DNA from: Siphonodentalium dalli
Taxonomy: Eukaryota; Mollusca; Scaphopoda; Gadilida; Siphonodentaliidae
Length of the DNA stretch: 64,000 nucleotides
Assembly: GCA_032622095.1 (NCBI GenBank)
Contig: CP136062.1
Span: 4,710,001-4,774,000 of the forward strand
Reading direction: 5' to 3'
Shown: piece by piece, positions 22,050 to 33,188 of the stretch
Numbering within the stretch: position 1 is the first letter of the stretch
How the letters are laid out: each line of letters starts with the position of its first letter
Position numbers and translations under genes: made by a program
The notes under the pieces: model-generated
The model's database searches: none
What the model saw: only the letters and a program-made list of their open reading frames with translations
Told to the model about the DNA's origin: nothing

Positions 22050-22863
22050 AGTTAATGGAACGAAAAAAACAGTCCATTGTTTGCGGGATTTAACCTTCTT
22101 TAATAAATCCGAAGCCACAGTGAATAGATAGTCCAAGTGTGTTGACAATCTGTTTGGATCGATACTTGAAATACAAACAGAATTTATCAATGGTGTGTCC
22201 TTAATAGTAGACAAGAAATCATCTATTTTGTATTCACATTTTTGAAGATTATCTCCAAATGATATATAATTATCGTTGGTTGTATCAATTGCTGGCATGC
22301 TGAATGAACCTGAACCACCATCGACAGTCGTAGAACTTGATGCAAATGTGATGTCTGATGAAAAACAACACGATTGGTCATCCTCAAATGGTGTGGGCTG
22401 CCTTGTATAGAATTGTATAACTTGATCGGAATGTGTAAGTCTCGCTATACTTGGAGAATAATTTAGGACCTGTAAATGATCCTTTGATTTGGCCCTGCCA
22501 ATCGCCACTCCGATCTGCCCAGGAGCAAAACATCCATGGCAGTCAACAATCAAAGGATCAATTGTAGATCCTTGTGCACGATGGATTGTTAATCCGAAAG
22601 CCAATTTTAGTGGAAACTGAATCCTTGAACACAAGGTCTTTTGAGTATCAGGGTCATATACTTCAAAACGTAGTTTCTCTAATCTGTGTAACGAACCCGC
22701 CACCTCAACTGTGGGTCCATCATTATCCAACGAATGAATAGCAGCTCGAGTTCCGTTCACCAGTTTACTTGTATAATCAACAGTCCTTATGAGAATGACT
22801 GGTGCGTTCACCTTGAGGCTTAAGTTTTTTGGGGCTGGTGATTTCTTCAGGAGTTGCTTGTTA
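22050..22863 (-). CDS. Helicase exon: motifs V and VI plus C-terminal extension
   Basis: After the acceptor tttttctaag the frame reads NKQLLKKSPAPKNLSLKVNA, LVNGTRAAI, AFGLTIHRAQGSTID (motif V) and GQIGVAIGRAKSKDHLQVLN (motif VI, arginine finger region). A Ser/Asp-rich tail follows. Joining to the previous exon leaves the conserved frame one base off. The tail then hits a frameshift at a T-run near 22063. Confidence 0.85.
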
Positions 22864-23424
22864 CTTAGAAAAAAGTACATAAGAACTATTTACAATTTTG
22901 TGTTGATCATAACATAACATCAAGCACAGTGGATCTACTACAAGTTATGCTGTGATATCAGATTTTATAAAAATATCTTGATAAATACGATTCACAATGA
23001 GTTGTAAATGACCTCTTTAAAATGGTTCCTTTTGTTACAGTGTCAATTGCTTTTAATTAAATAGAGCCTTTAATTAAATAGAACACTTGTCCTTCTTATC
23101 ACAGTCCATTTCCAGTTCATAACTAGTTTGATACTGGAAAACAACAAATGAGTAGTTTCATGTCATATAATATGAACTTTATCAAAATTGGGAAGTGATC
23201 AGTGGTCTCAGATTTCATGGAGTTGAGGATGCCAGATCAGGCAGATCATACGAGATCCAAAGGGATCGAGTATGATCCGTTCTGATTTGAAGTCCTGAAT
23301 GAGACGGAATTAGACTCATCAGATTACTTGCATGTACTGATGACCTACTTGTTCTATACCTGATAGACTGATACACCCAATAATGAAATGTTCGATCAAA
23401 ATGGAAACAAGCAGTCACAGACGG

Positions 23425-23520
23425 CGGTATCCCCCACCGGAATGTGCAGTTGGGGAAGTGCATTGTCTATAATGTTTGCGTTCTCTGGCGAAATGTGCAG
23501 TTGGGGAAGTGCACTCTCAA
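23425..23520 (+). repeat. Direct repeat with 'gtgcagttggggaagtgca'
   Basis: Two copies of 'gtgcagttggggaagtgca' lie 62 bp apart, at about 23441 and 23503, inside a helicase intron. Function unknown. Confidence 0.7.
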
Positions 23521-23569
23521 CAAGAGGTGGGATTTTGTCAAAAAGCCTGGCTTGCGAACTTATTTTTGG

Positions 23570-24180
23570 ACTGACATTTGTGGAAATTAGCCATATGACG
23601 TCATCCATTTGCACTAAAAATAATAAACAAAGTCCAATAACTCTGCTGAAAATATCTGACCGGATCTGGTTTGCAAACTCGTTCTAGATACTGGTCATGT
23701 GAACTTATATACCAAAGATCTTTGAAATCCGTTGACATTTGTGGAAATGAGCCCTGTGACGACGTCTATTTGGTAAATTCGACAAATATAAAAAACAAAG
23801 TCCAATAACTCCAGTAAAATTATCCGGTCGCCCGCACCTGGCTTGCGAACTCATTCTAGGTAATGGTCAGGTGAACTCATATACCAAATATATTTGAAAT
23901 CCATTAAGATTTGTGGAAATGAGCCCTGTGATGTCGTCTATTTGCTATTTGGTAAATTCGACAAAAGTAATAAACAAAGTCCAATATCTCCGGTAGAAAT
24001 AACCGGCCAAACCTTGCTTGCAAACTCATTCTAAGTAATGGTCAGGTGAACTCATATACCAAAAATCTTTGAAATCCGTTGACATTTGTTCAAGGTATGA
24101 CTCTTACAAATTCGGGACAGACGGACGGACGGAACCCATTCCTATATCCCCGCAAATTTTCAATTTGGCGGGGGATAAAA
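23570..24180 (+). repeat. Intronic tandem repeat, about 168-bp unit, three copies
   Basis: 'tttgtggaaat' recurs at about 23577, 23745 and 23913, each followed by 'aacaaagtccaata' and 'ctcatataccaaa' or a variant. The array ends in 'ggacagacggacggacgg' and 'gcgggggataaaaagc', a terminus typical of interspersed satellite-bearing elements. Confidence 0.88.
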
Positions 24181-24287
24181 AGCTAATCACACATTACAAT
24201 TGCGCATTCAAAAATAATTTGAAATCGATTGGTGTGATTTCTTGCATGTGTGTGATTCTTAAAAGTTGCATATACAGTACTACTAAC

Positions 24288-24513
24288 CTGTGTCTTCAGA
24301 ACGGTAAATCGATTGGACTCCACCCATCGCATCCAGCTGTATTTGGTTATGGTAGTCTACGTCGAAATTGTTGGAAAAGATATGAGTTGGCATGTTTGCC
24401 ACATCAAGTGGCCTTTCCAATTTCTTTATTAACTCCTCAGTTTCAGCTGACGGTGACCCATCACATAGTTCTCGCACTGCATCAGCCAGATCTGCTTCCT
24501 TCTGGCGTATCAC
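24288..24513 (-). CDS. Helicase exon: motif IV region
   Basis: It opens after tataaaaag with VIRQKEADLADAVRELCDG, so MRLTE|VIRQKEADLA matches the PIF1 L-x-E-x-x-RQ pattern. It later has PTHIFSNNFDVDYHN, the 'threshold' segment before the nucleotide-binding core ends. Its 226 bp finish ACAG|GTTAGT in phase 1. Confidence 0.85.
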
Positions 24514-24758
24514 CTTTTTATAATGAAAATAATAGATATAGAGCTACAATCAATGCATCTTGAACAGGAAATATATAGGTGAATTAAAAAAATGCCGTAC
24601 CAGTATGCATATATTGCAATAAATGCCACTGCTAAAAAACAAGGCATATTGGATCATATTGATATTGGAAATAAAAGGTCGGCCGACCACAGTGTCCCCT
24701 GAAAATGTGGCGAGTCAATGGCATTTTGTTAGAAACTGTAGAAGTAGTTGATTACACC

Positions 24759-24812
24759 ACAGGAGCTTGGAATTTGGTCAAAACCCCTCTTTTATTGGCA
24801 GAACCAGTCCTT
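24759..24812. mobile_element. Truncated MITE end
   Basis: 'cacaggagcttggaatttgg' followed by 'cctcttttattggcagaacc' matches the ends at 17204 and 15142 but stops abruptly. Confidence 0.7.
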
Positions 24813-25094
24813 CGAATTTGGAAAACGTAGGCGCGAGATATATTGCTCGGAGCTTTCAGGATTTGCGCGCGCCTTTTGTGAGGGAGCACAATTCAAATTA
24901 ACATCGATGAAATGATTACTGAATAAAGACAAACACAAGTATAATGATACACACGTATACTTCCAAGTGATTGGCAACAGAAACAGAAATAAAAACATAT
25001 GTTTATATTGTACATCATCAGACTCGCTTACTAGTAAAGCTTCAAACCTTCAAAGGTGTGAAATAGCTTCTTGTGCATATTCGACCACCATGCC

Positions 25095-25950
25095 ATCATA
25101 AACAGAGACGTGGCAACAGGGGGAGGGTCTCACCCCCAACTTTGGTAAAAATTTTCAACAGTTGGAAATGTCATACCTGCCAAAACATTAGTTGGAAATT
25201 TCACACCCACAATAGGTTGAAACGTTCTTGTAGTTTTATTTTCAAACAATTTATTTGGGGGAATTAATTATTTTTGGACCAATATTTGCATATTTTCCTA
25301 TTTTTTGTCAAAATTTTGGACTGAAATGGTCATCAGTTGTAATTTTCCAACCTCAGGGAGGTGACAGGTTGGAAATGTCCAACACTTGGAAATCTTGTGT
25401 CCTGGTCCCTCCCCCGTGGCCAGTCAAAAACTGCTAGTTAATTTAAGAAAACAATATTCTCATACATTTGGTCAACATTGGCATTGCATGGAATTGTCAT
25501 CAGTTGTAAATATTCCAACCTAAGTGGGGTGTCAGGTTTGAAATTTCCAACTCTAAGAATGCTTGACGCTAGTCTGGATGCTAGGATTTGCGATTTTCTT
25601 GTTCAAATTTCTAAATTTTCTCACACCGGTCGAACAACGATGGTCAGCTCGGTGTGTCGTGGTCTCTTGCCCGTAGCCGTGTGCATTTATACGGATTTAG
25701 ACCACTAGATGTTAGGATTTATGCATTTCAGTTTAAAATATCTGAATGTTCTCATACCGGGAATATAGAACCATGGTTTATGAAGATATAGGATAGTAGG
25801 CCTAAACACTGAGGTGCAAAGAGGGGTGTGTGCAAATGGAATTATGCAAACTTGTGTTCGGTCTGATTCTGACTCAAGGGGGGGGGGGGGTGCAGTTGGA
25901 ATTTCACAAGGTACCCCCCTCCCAACGGAAACCCTATAGCCACGTCCCTG
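25095..25950. repeat. Dispersed repeat R3, uninterrupted copy
   Basis: It aligns with 17625-18500 throughout and lacks the MITE found there. It sits in the helicase intron between the motif III and motif IV exons, on the same plus-strand orientation as the other copy. Confidence 0.88.
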
Positions 25951-26099
25951 ATCATAAAGTATCATTAATGGTGTAATAACAGCCTCATAACGCGACCGGC
26001 ATTATAATGTGTCTATGTAACTTCTGCTTGTATCTGTCTGATATTAAAACAGTCAATTTGTATGTCATTTATCGCATATTATTTCTTAACATGTATTCA

Positions 26100-26195
26100 G
26101 GATTCACCCCCCAAAATTAACTCATATTCAGGATTCACCCCCCCAAAATTAACTGGTATTCAGGATTCTGGGGGAGGGGGGGGGGGGTGATACCC
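26100..26195. repeat. Short tandem repeat 'attcaggattcacccccc'
   Basis: Three imperfect units of about 32 bp with C-runs then a G-run, located inside a helicase intron. Confidence 0.75.
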
Positions 26196-26485
26196 TCAAG
26201 CATGTCGTTATATGTTTATCTCTTTAATATTGTCGGGCACATCATTTAGCGGCATGAATTTGGGTTTATTTAAAGGCCGGTTCAGTAAGAACCTACATAT
26301 GACATTAAAAAGTGAGACTGTTTGCATCATGGCGAAGATAGAATCTTAATGTATCATGATCTACCCATATAGACACCGACTACAATAATTGAGAGTGTTA
26401 AAAAGCAAGGCACACAAATGACTGAAAATATACCCCCATGCACCGATTGCAAATGAATGCTGCTAATGCATATAACCATGCTCAC

Positions 26486-26662
26486 CTCAGTTAGACGCAT
26501 GTGGTGTGGAATAGCTTTTTGGAAAAGCTCACTTTCGAAACAATATGACCCATCATCATCATATCTTAAATTGGGCACAGGTGGCAGCTGCTTAAAGTCA
26601 CCACAGCAAACAAGCTGAATACCACCGAATACCACTATTGATTCACGAACTGTCCGACACAC
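26486..26662 (-). CDS. Helicase exon: motif III
   Basis: It is bracketed by ctcattctcag|GTG and ACTGAG|GTGAGC, 177 bp, phase 0 at both ends. VFGGIQLVCCGDFKQLPPV is the near-universal PIF1 motif III, followed by a CFES..F..A hydrophobic segment and MRLTE, the usual lead into motif IV. The join across the 5.4-kb intron restores the expected order exactly. Confidence 0.9.
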
Positions 26663-26954
26663 CTGAGAATGAGAATGATTGAAATAGTCAATATAGATTT
26701 AGTATAACTTTATGACAATGTGTAGTTCAGTAACGTGGTAACTTTGTGATTTGTCACTTCCATGTGTCGTTACATACAAAATTTTATAGATTATCGAGAA
26801 AAATCGCTGATAAATAATAATCATATCCCCCAGTGTGAAAGATATAGAGAATTTCACTTTCACTTTTTACGGCACTTTACGCCAATGACGTCATCAATGT
26901 TTTTTCTCCTTAATGTCACAAAATTAGAGCCATAAAGCATATAATAAAAAGAAA

Positions 26955-27103
26955 ATCTAGTGTTTTTGCGTCGATACCGTAATATCTCACTTGTTGACGC
27001 CAGAAATAATGTATTTTCGCTCACGACAAGTCGCTTGCGAAAATACAACTTTCTTGCGACAACTTTGTGAGATACTTCTGGTATCAACTCAAAAACACTA
27101 GAT
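26955..27103. mobile_element. Foldback element with nested palindromes
   Basis: The outer arms 'tctagtgtttttgcgtcgat' and 'atcaactcaaaaacactaga' enclose a second palindrome, 'gtattttcgctcacgac' against 'gtcgcttgcgaaaatac'. The outer ends match those of the hairpin at 28957-29066. Confidence 0.75.
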
Positions 27104-28254
27104 ATCCTCTATATATTCCATTTATGTCTTCTTCCTGCTCCATACAAGAGGACAGAACTTGTGCTACTACAACCAGGGGGTACGCAGAAAGCAGGAACAG
27201 CTATCTGACCCTTCCATCAGATCGGGTGCCGACGTTAATGGCTGTCCCGTATACAGTTGGAATGTGCACGCTAAATACAATCTACTGTGGCTAAAAAGTC
27301 ACAGGTTCAGCAAAATTCATCCTGTAAGCGCATTGGAAATAATTGACTGTACAGAATGCGCTAGAAAAATGAATATGATAATATGACCATACGCTAGCGT
27401 AATTAACGAACCAAGGCAAAACCACTCACATGGGGGAAGCTGTGGCTTTTTTGTTTTATTTGTTTGTTTTTTTATTTACCAAAATCTGTTTATAGATTCC
27501 CTGGTATTCCCTTCAAATAAAATTTACATAAGCCTATATTTCCTGGGTTGATTATCAGTAAAAGTAATTAGAGTAAAATTAGGCGAATCGTACTTCCGCG
27601 TAGTCTTGGTTGACAGCTAGACTATACATGGTATAAACTACCAACATCAAAGTTAAAATAGTTATACCTTGTCAAGAATGGAGCGGGAAATTTTTTAATG
27701 AATTCAACCTGTCTTTTTATTTTCTTGACGCTGGGTGAGCGCTGGGGCTGAGATACTATATGGCGTAAAGTGGCGTGTCGATTTTAAAGAAAATCGACGA
27801 ACAACCTCATCGTGTAACTTTCCGCATTGACCGAGTTCGCCTGAACCTGCACGAATGTATCTTCTGCTTTGTTCACAATTATATGTTTTCTTTCGATTCC
27901 AGAAAATAGTATGATATTTATGGATTATCACATTCATGTATGTAGTCTTATGATAACAATTAATTCCATATTAAATATATATTATTTCGTTTCGCACAGT
28001 ACCAAGTGATGTACATTAAAGGCCCACTTCGCACAGTAGAAAGGTAAATTCGTGGTGACATTCTTATTATTTCACATCAGAAATTTCGATCACTTTTCAC
28101 TCGCCCCGATAGGAGTAGACTGTAGTTACTATAGTGTCGTTATTTATTGTGTCTTATTTCTCAATAAAAGGTTAACTACCGCTACGAATGAACTTTGTAA
28201 TTCAATATTCATAATTCTCATTTGCAATACCAGTAATCAAAAGATATTTCTATA
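27104..28254. other. Helicase intron, no feature recognised
   Basis: AT-rich. Several short frames without motifs or paired splice sites. Confidence 0.4.
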
Positions 28255-28350
28255 AGGACATTAATGCTTTAAGCCCTCCATTCTACTGTGCGACAAAAGT
28301 TGTCTGAAATTCAAAACAGCAACTTCGTACTAGATAATAATTGATGACGT
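28255..28350 (+). repeat. Partial R1 copy
   Basis: It shares 'aatgctttaagccctcc', 'tactgtgcgacaaaagt' and 'gatgacgtcac' with 31717-31881. Confidence 0.7.
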
Positions 28351-28352
28351 CA

Positions 28353-28932
28353 CAACTTGGAATTTTCTGTCTTTATAACTCGGAATTCTGTCTTTTTAAC
28401 TCAGAATTCTGACTTTATAACTCGGAATTCTGACTTTATCAACTTGGAATTCTGTCATTTTAACTCGGAATTCTGACTTTATAAACTTGATATTATGTCT
28501 TCATAACTCGGAATTACGACTTTATAACTCGGAATTCTGACTTTATAACTCGGATTTTTTACTTTATAAACTCGGAATTCTGACTTTATAACTCGAAATT
28601 CTGTCTTTTTAACTCGGAATTCTGACTTTATAACTCGGAATTTTTACTTTATTAACTCGGAATTCTGACTTTCTAAACTCGGAATTCTGTCTTTTTAACT
28701 GGGAATTCAGTCTTTTTAACTCGGAATTTTGACTTTTTAAACTCGGAATTCTGTCTTTTTAACTCGGAATTCTGTCTTTTTAACTCGGAATTCTGTCTTT
28801 TTAACTCGGAATTCTGATTTTATAACTCGGAATTCTGTATGTTTAACTCGGAATTCTGACTTTATCAACTTGGAAATTCTGTCTTTTAACTCGGAATTCT
28901 GACATTTATTAACTCGGTATTCTGACTTTATA
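28353..28932. repeat. Minisatellite of 20-21 bp with GAATTC in each unit
   Basis: Units of the form 'aactcggaattctgacttta' or the 'gtcttttt' variant repeat about 27 times. Unit types alternate irregularly. The minus-strand reading gives a KTEFRV-type peptide repeat, which I regard as incidental. It lies in the same helicase intron as the recombinase gene. Confidence 0.95.
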
Positions 28933-28956
28933 AATAACAAAACACATACATAGAGG

Positions 28957-29066
28957 ATATCTAGTGTTTTTGAGTGGATACCGAAAAATATGTCATGAGC
29001 GAGAAAAACATTTGTCTCGGTCACGAATGACATATTTTTCGGTATCCACTCAAAAACACTAGATAC
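28957..29066. mobile_element. Near-perfect hairpin, about 39-bp arms
   Basis: The left arm 'atctagtgtttttgagtgga' continuing 'taccgaaaaatatgtcat' pairs with the right arm 'atgacatatttttcggta' continuing 'tccactcaaaaacactagat' around a 30-bp loop. The ends match the foldback at 26955-27103. It begins right after the minisatellite. Confidence 0.88.
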
Positions 29067-29443
29067 TCTTTTTATTATACGCATATCCAAAGAAATTAAC
29101 CATTTACGACGATAAATGATCTCACAATCGTCTTCAAAATACACCATTTTTGAAGCCATCAGGTGATTGGTACTGCTTCACGCAATACTGCTTCACCATC
29201 CGCGGAATTTAAAAATATAGTTCCCGTATTCTTCCCTTTATTCCCCCATAAATATGTCCAATTTCAACATAACATAGATTTTAATTATAACTGTAATAAT
29301 ATGAGTGAATATTATGTAAATTAAATAATCACAATAATTCCCTTCACTTTGTTGTTCTTCAGCACAAACTTGAACTTGGAATGATAAATTAAACCGGAAA
29401 CAGTGGAAACACCGACCAGAAATTGTAAACACAATAAATTCAA

Positions 29444-31098
29444 TCACTGTCGCTGTCTATCACCCGAATGCGTTTGAAACGCTTGTCATTCCCGTTGAGG
29501 TTAATTTCATTTGTAATGATGTGCTTCTGTGAGGCCTGGAAATATACATTAACGGCTCCATGAAATGTATTACCACTGAATACCGACTTCGGCAACTATC
29601 CGGAATTGTCACAAATTTCACCATGCCTTGGAAATGAGATTTCAACAGGTCTCTTTACACAGAAACTGGGGTTGGTACAGCTACACAGGTACATGCACTT
29701 TCACTGCTTTTAGGCTGAATTCTTGGAGAAATGTTGTTTGAATTCCTGTCATTGTCAGATAGAATATCAGATATTTGCCTACTTTGTTCTGGATTTATTT
29801 TACTGTAATTCAGGAGGCTGTTAACATTCTTATGTCCTGACACCTGAATTATTTGATGGGCAGGTACACCTTCATCACACAATGACTGCACAAGGTGTTT
29901 CCTCACACTGTAAGCTGCTATTCGTTTGTCGGTTTCTAGTCCAGCATCAGTGAACATATTCTTCATTATCGCATAGATGTTATTTAATCCAAATGCATTT
30001 TTTTTGTACCACGATTTTCCCAGTGTCATCCACCCTTGATGATTGGTCGCCAAGAAAAATGGTGAGTCAGACGCGCACATTTCAGCTGGTCTCTTTTCTG
30101 CAAATAGCTGATGTAATGTGACGGGATCTTTCAATTTGTCTTCTGTTGAATACGCTCTGGGTTTTACTTTCCTGACATCCCTTGGGTTTTCTCCAGTCCT
30201 CGTTTTCGTTTGTCGCTCTTGGGTGTATATCACATAATTCCTGCCCGCCTCACCTTCTCTTACTTCAACGTCACCCCATCTCAGTGAGTAAGTTTCTTGG
30301 CCAGTTCGCATGCCGAAATGTAGCGTACACATCAACCACATTGAATTTAGCAGTAATTTTGGATTATGAGGTCCAAGTACTTTTGCATCAAAAAGTTTAT
30401 CTATGTCAGTTTGAGACAGTGGATCTGCAGCATGTGGCTTGTTTCCTCGACCCATAGATTTTAACTGCTTCTGTTTGTTTTTCAGTGTTTGTCGGCATTT
30501 GGCAAATCTGTGGTCGGTTATGAGTGACACTTCATAGTTCTTAATCCTTAAATATCGATCAAAAGATGATATGTAGGCGCGCAGTGTTGTTGGCTCAAAT
30601 TCACAGCCATCCTTCCGCACCGACTGCAGGAATTCAGAAATGAGTTCACAAAGTTCATTCGGTGGAATTTGCTCTATCACTCTGGTTTCACCACTTTCCA
30701 AAGCATACAGATTCAACAACTTCAAGTCATACTCAGTCTTTCTTTTTGTGTTCACATTCTGCTGCTCTGGGTTGAAATTATCAACATCACCTCCAGACAT
30801 TTTTACAAACCTCAGATTGTCCATCCTTCCCTGGTTTCCAACACTGTACACAGAATGAGCTGAAGCTGATGACAGGGTCAGCCGGGTGAGGGTTAATTCC
30901 GTCGATTTCATCAAACAATATACCGCTAGGCCCAGGGTCCAACTCAGTTCCACTTCCAGCATCACCAGCACAAGAAATTGTTCCCGTTTATTGTCGAATC
31001 TTCATCAATCTGTTTAAATAACTCCTCAAGTGATATTTCTTCATCTAATTGGAATTCCCCCAAAGATCATCTCCGACGAGTGTAGAATGGCCTTCCAT
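29444..31098 (-). pseudogene. Crypton-type tyrosine recombinase (DUF3504/KIAA1958-like), frameshifted
   Basis: The main frame (30971-29655) carries a core-binding helical region (LRAYISSFDRYLR..GRGNKPHAADPLS) and a catalytic region: R in LHFGMRTGQETYSLRWGD, a conserved TKTRTG turn, YSVRKHLVQSL (the usual His replaced by Tyr before the second Arg), VSGHKN and the nucleophile in LLNYSK. These match the eukaryotic Crypton-derived recombinase family, which cuts and rejoins DNA through a 3'-phosphotyrosine. An ATG at 31098-31096 (MEGHSTLVGDD) begins an acidic N-terminal segment that changes frame at a G-run near 31065 and again near 30985. At the 3' side the sense resumes in another frame as FSGNTFHGAVNVYFQ and ends VIDSDSD at 29444; a 70-bp intron (gtgtaaag..gccgaag) could explain that jump. 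It lies inside a helicase intron on the same strand. It is disrupted as read. Confidence 0.8.
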
Positions 31099-31506
31099 AT
31101 TTTCCGCAAAACGTGAACAATGCAGACGTACAAAGTATAGAAGAGGAAAGATAACCCTACTGATGCGCGTGAATTTTGAAATATTCCGGTAGCGCATTGG
31201 TACACGCAAGTGAATCGGTCGCACGCGCGAGCTAGTGTGAAAGGATATTCTTCTATATCCCCTTCTGGGTGATATCGATATTTATCTAAACGCGTTTTTT
31301 TCTATAATTCACTGTTGAGCGTATAATAAATCACATAATTTGGCCATAAAAGCAGTTTCAGAATTATCGGTAATAGACACGTTTAATATCAGCGCGTGCG
31401 ATGACGTCACGGCGTTCTTCAAATAACTTGCGATCGCTGTAGTTTATGATTGTTGTTTCGATGAATATTTCGCGTTGCTTCGGGTTTATTTGATCATGTG
31501 ATAAAA

Positions 31507-31653
31507 GGTATCTCACACTCGTCCTATTTTATACGTAATTTATCAACCTCGTCCTCTAAATTCTATTTGAGCCTCGGTAAACCTCGGCTCAAATCTAATT
31601 TAGTGAACTCGGTTGAAAATTCCGTATAAAATAGAAACTCATGTGAGATCCTC
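31507..31653. mobile_element. Foldback MITE, copy 1
   Basis: The arms 'tcctattttatacgtaattt' and 'ttccgtataaaatagaaact', plus 'tctatttgagcctcgg' and 'ctcggctcaaatctaatt', pair along almost the whole element. The same element in opposite orientation is at 46089-46237. Both end in 'gaggatctcaca' or its complement. Confidence 0.88.
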
Positions 31654-31716
31654 TATGTATGACGTTTATATAAATAGGAGAATGTTGCACATCGACTGAT
31701 TTGTGTTGGCCTCTTG

Positions 31717-31881
31717 CAGCCGATTACGACAATAATGCTTTAGGCCCACCGATCTACTGTGCGACAAAAGTGATCCGCAAATAAAAAAATTAGAGCATCG
31801 TATTTGTTAATAATTGGTGACGTCACAAAATCAGATATAGCCTATATACGACCCAAAGCGGCTTTGGTTCGTTATTATTAT
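31717..31881 (+). repeat. Dispersed repeat R1, full copy
   Basis: Reverse-complement partner of 1412-1566. It lies between the recombinase gene and the Walker B exon of the helicase. Confidence 0.8.
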
Positions 31882-32069
31882 AATATTCAGTTTGAATTTT
31901 ATGGCAGGCCCCGGTGTTGACAGCCAATCTGGCTGTGTCTTCACCCTGCAATTATGCTGTACATGGACTACATTGTAGATTGCAATATATTTATATTTGT
32001 ATCTTGTTATTCACGATTGCATTGCATTTATGGTAATATAGCAAACACAAGTATATTTATTTCTCTCAC

Positions 32070-32334
32070 CTGTTCAAGTATATTGAATGACCGTTTGGAA
32101 AGCATCCCTATCTCATCAATAATCAGGACAGCCGCAGAAATGATATTTTTCTTGGGATCCACAAATCTGTCATCGTTATCGAAGAGGTCTATTAGTTCTT
32201 CAGCACTATGTCGACAGTCGTCCAGGCCGGCCCACTTGTGTACAGTGTCAGCTTTTCCCAGTTGAAGACTTGAAATGCCTGTAGTAGATGTAACTGCTAC
32301 GGATTTAACTTGTCTCAACGCAGCAATCACCTCC
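32070..32334 (-). CDS. Helicase exon: motif Ia and Walker B
   Basis: The acceptor ttattttgcag and donor CAG|GTGAGA bracket 265 bp. It joins the P-loop exon as ATG AG|G GAG (M-R-E), giving SFLMREVIAALRQ. It contains VAVTSTTGISS (motif Ia), KWAGLDD and VLIIDEIGMLSKRSF (Walker B DExx and motif II), ending ILEQ. It ends in phase 0 and continues naturally into VCRTVRES of the next exon. Confidence 0.85.
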
Positions 32335-32397
32335 CTGCAAAATAAATGCAATGAGTAATGTTGGAATATACAAGTACATTGTACATATATATATATA

Positions 32398-32903
32398 CTA
32401 GCTGGTGGACCCGACTTCGTCCGGGCTGTTTGAGTTTCCCCTCTGCTTTTCGGCGAATTGCGCAATTTGACCTTGAATTGTCCATTTTGAAGGTCACGGT
32501 CAGGTGGGGTCACGATTTGACCCATCCAAAGCACTCAGTTGACAAAAGTAATCCTATGTATCGAATTTCGTCAAAATCCCATAACAATTCGCGATTTGAC
32601 CTTCAATTGACCCGGATTCAAGGTCAAGGCCACGTCGCACGGGCAAACGAATCGGCTTACGACACTCCCCATACGAAAGTATCCCCAGACACTAATTTTG
32701 ATCGAAATCCCGTGATACTCGGGCGTTCGACCTTAAAATGACCCGATGTCAAGGTCACGTCGCACGGGCAAATTAATAGGCCCATGCCACTCCCCGGCCG
32801 AAAGTACCCCACATACCAAGTTTCATCGAAATCGGCTCTGTCGTTTTCGAGTCCATCGCGAACAGACACACAGACAGAGAGATTTCCCAAAATATATAAT
32901 AGA
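32398..32903 (-). mobile_element. Non-autonomous Helitron-like element in helicase intron
   Basis: The minus strand starts TCTATTATATATTTTGGGAA after an A and ends CGGGTCCACCAGCTAG before a T. The stem CCCG..CGGG around GACGAAGT precedes the end. Its 506-bp body has diverged 'caaggtcaattgaccttg'-type units like those of 46442-47198. It inserted about 60 bp from the Walker B exon. Confidence 0.75.
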
Positions 32904-33188
32904 TAATATGTACATAGTTCAATTAAATGCTTTATGTCCATGAGCAGGTTATAGCCTATAATTTCCTACCTTTAGCAAGGAAAACCTTGGCCAAAATCCT
33001 GTGAGGGGACATACACCATTTTATATTTTATGAAACATTCTATGTCCATATTGTGTTGATACATCCCTGATGTGAATCATGCAAAATTAGCTTGAGAAAC
33101 CGATTTATATGTAACTTCTGCAGATATTCTAATAATTCAATAAGATTGTTTTGTAGAAACTGATCGTTTATATTCTTTTCTTCTTCAG

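Noticed and set aside
28353-28932. CRISPR-like array
   Set aside because: There are no spacers: the units are directly contiguous 20-21 bp repeats in a eukaryotic intron.
29655-30971. Recombinase as an internal exon of the helicase, making a fusion protein
   Set aside because: The flanking helicase exons join perfectly in phase and motif order (ILEQ then VCRTVRES) without it, and the recombinase has its own ATG and stop.
32904-33188. THAP zinc finger ahead of the P-type transposase
   Set aside because: No C-x2-4-C..C-x2-H pattern or AVPTF-like box was found in the available frames.
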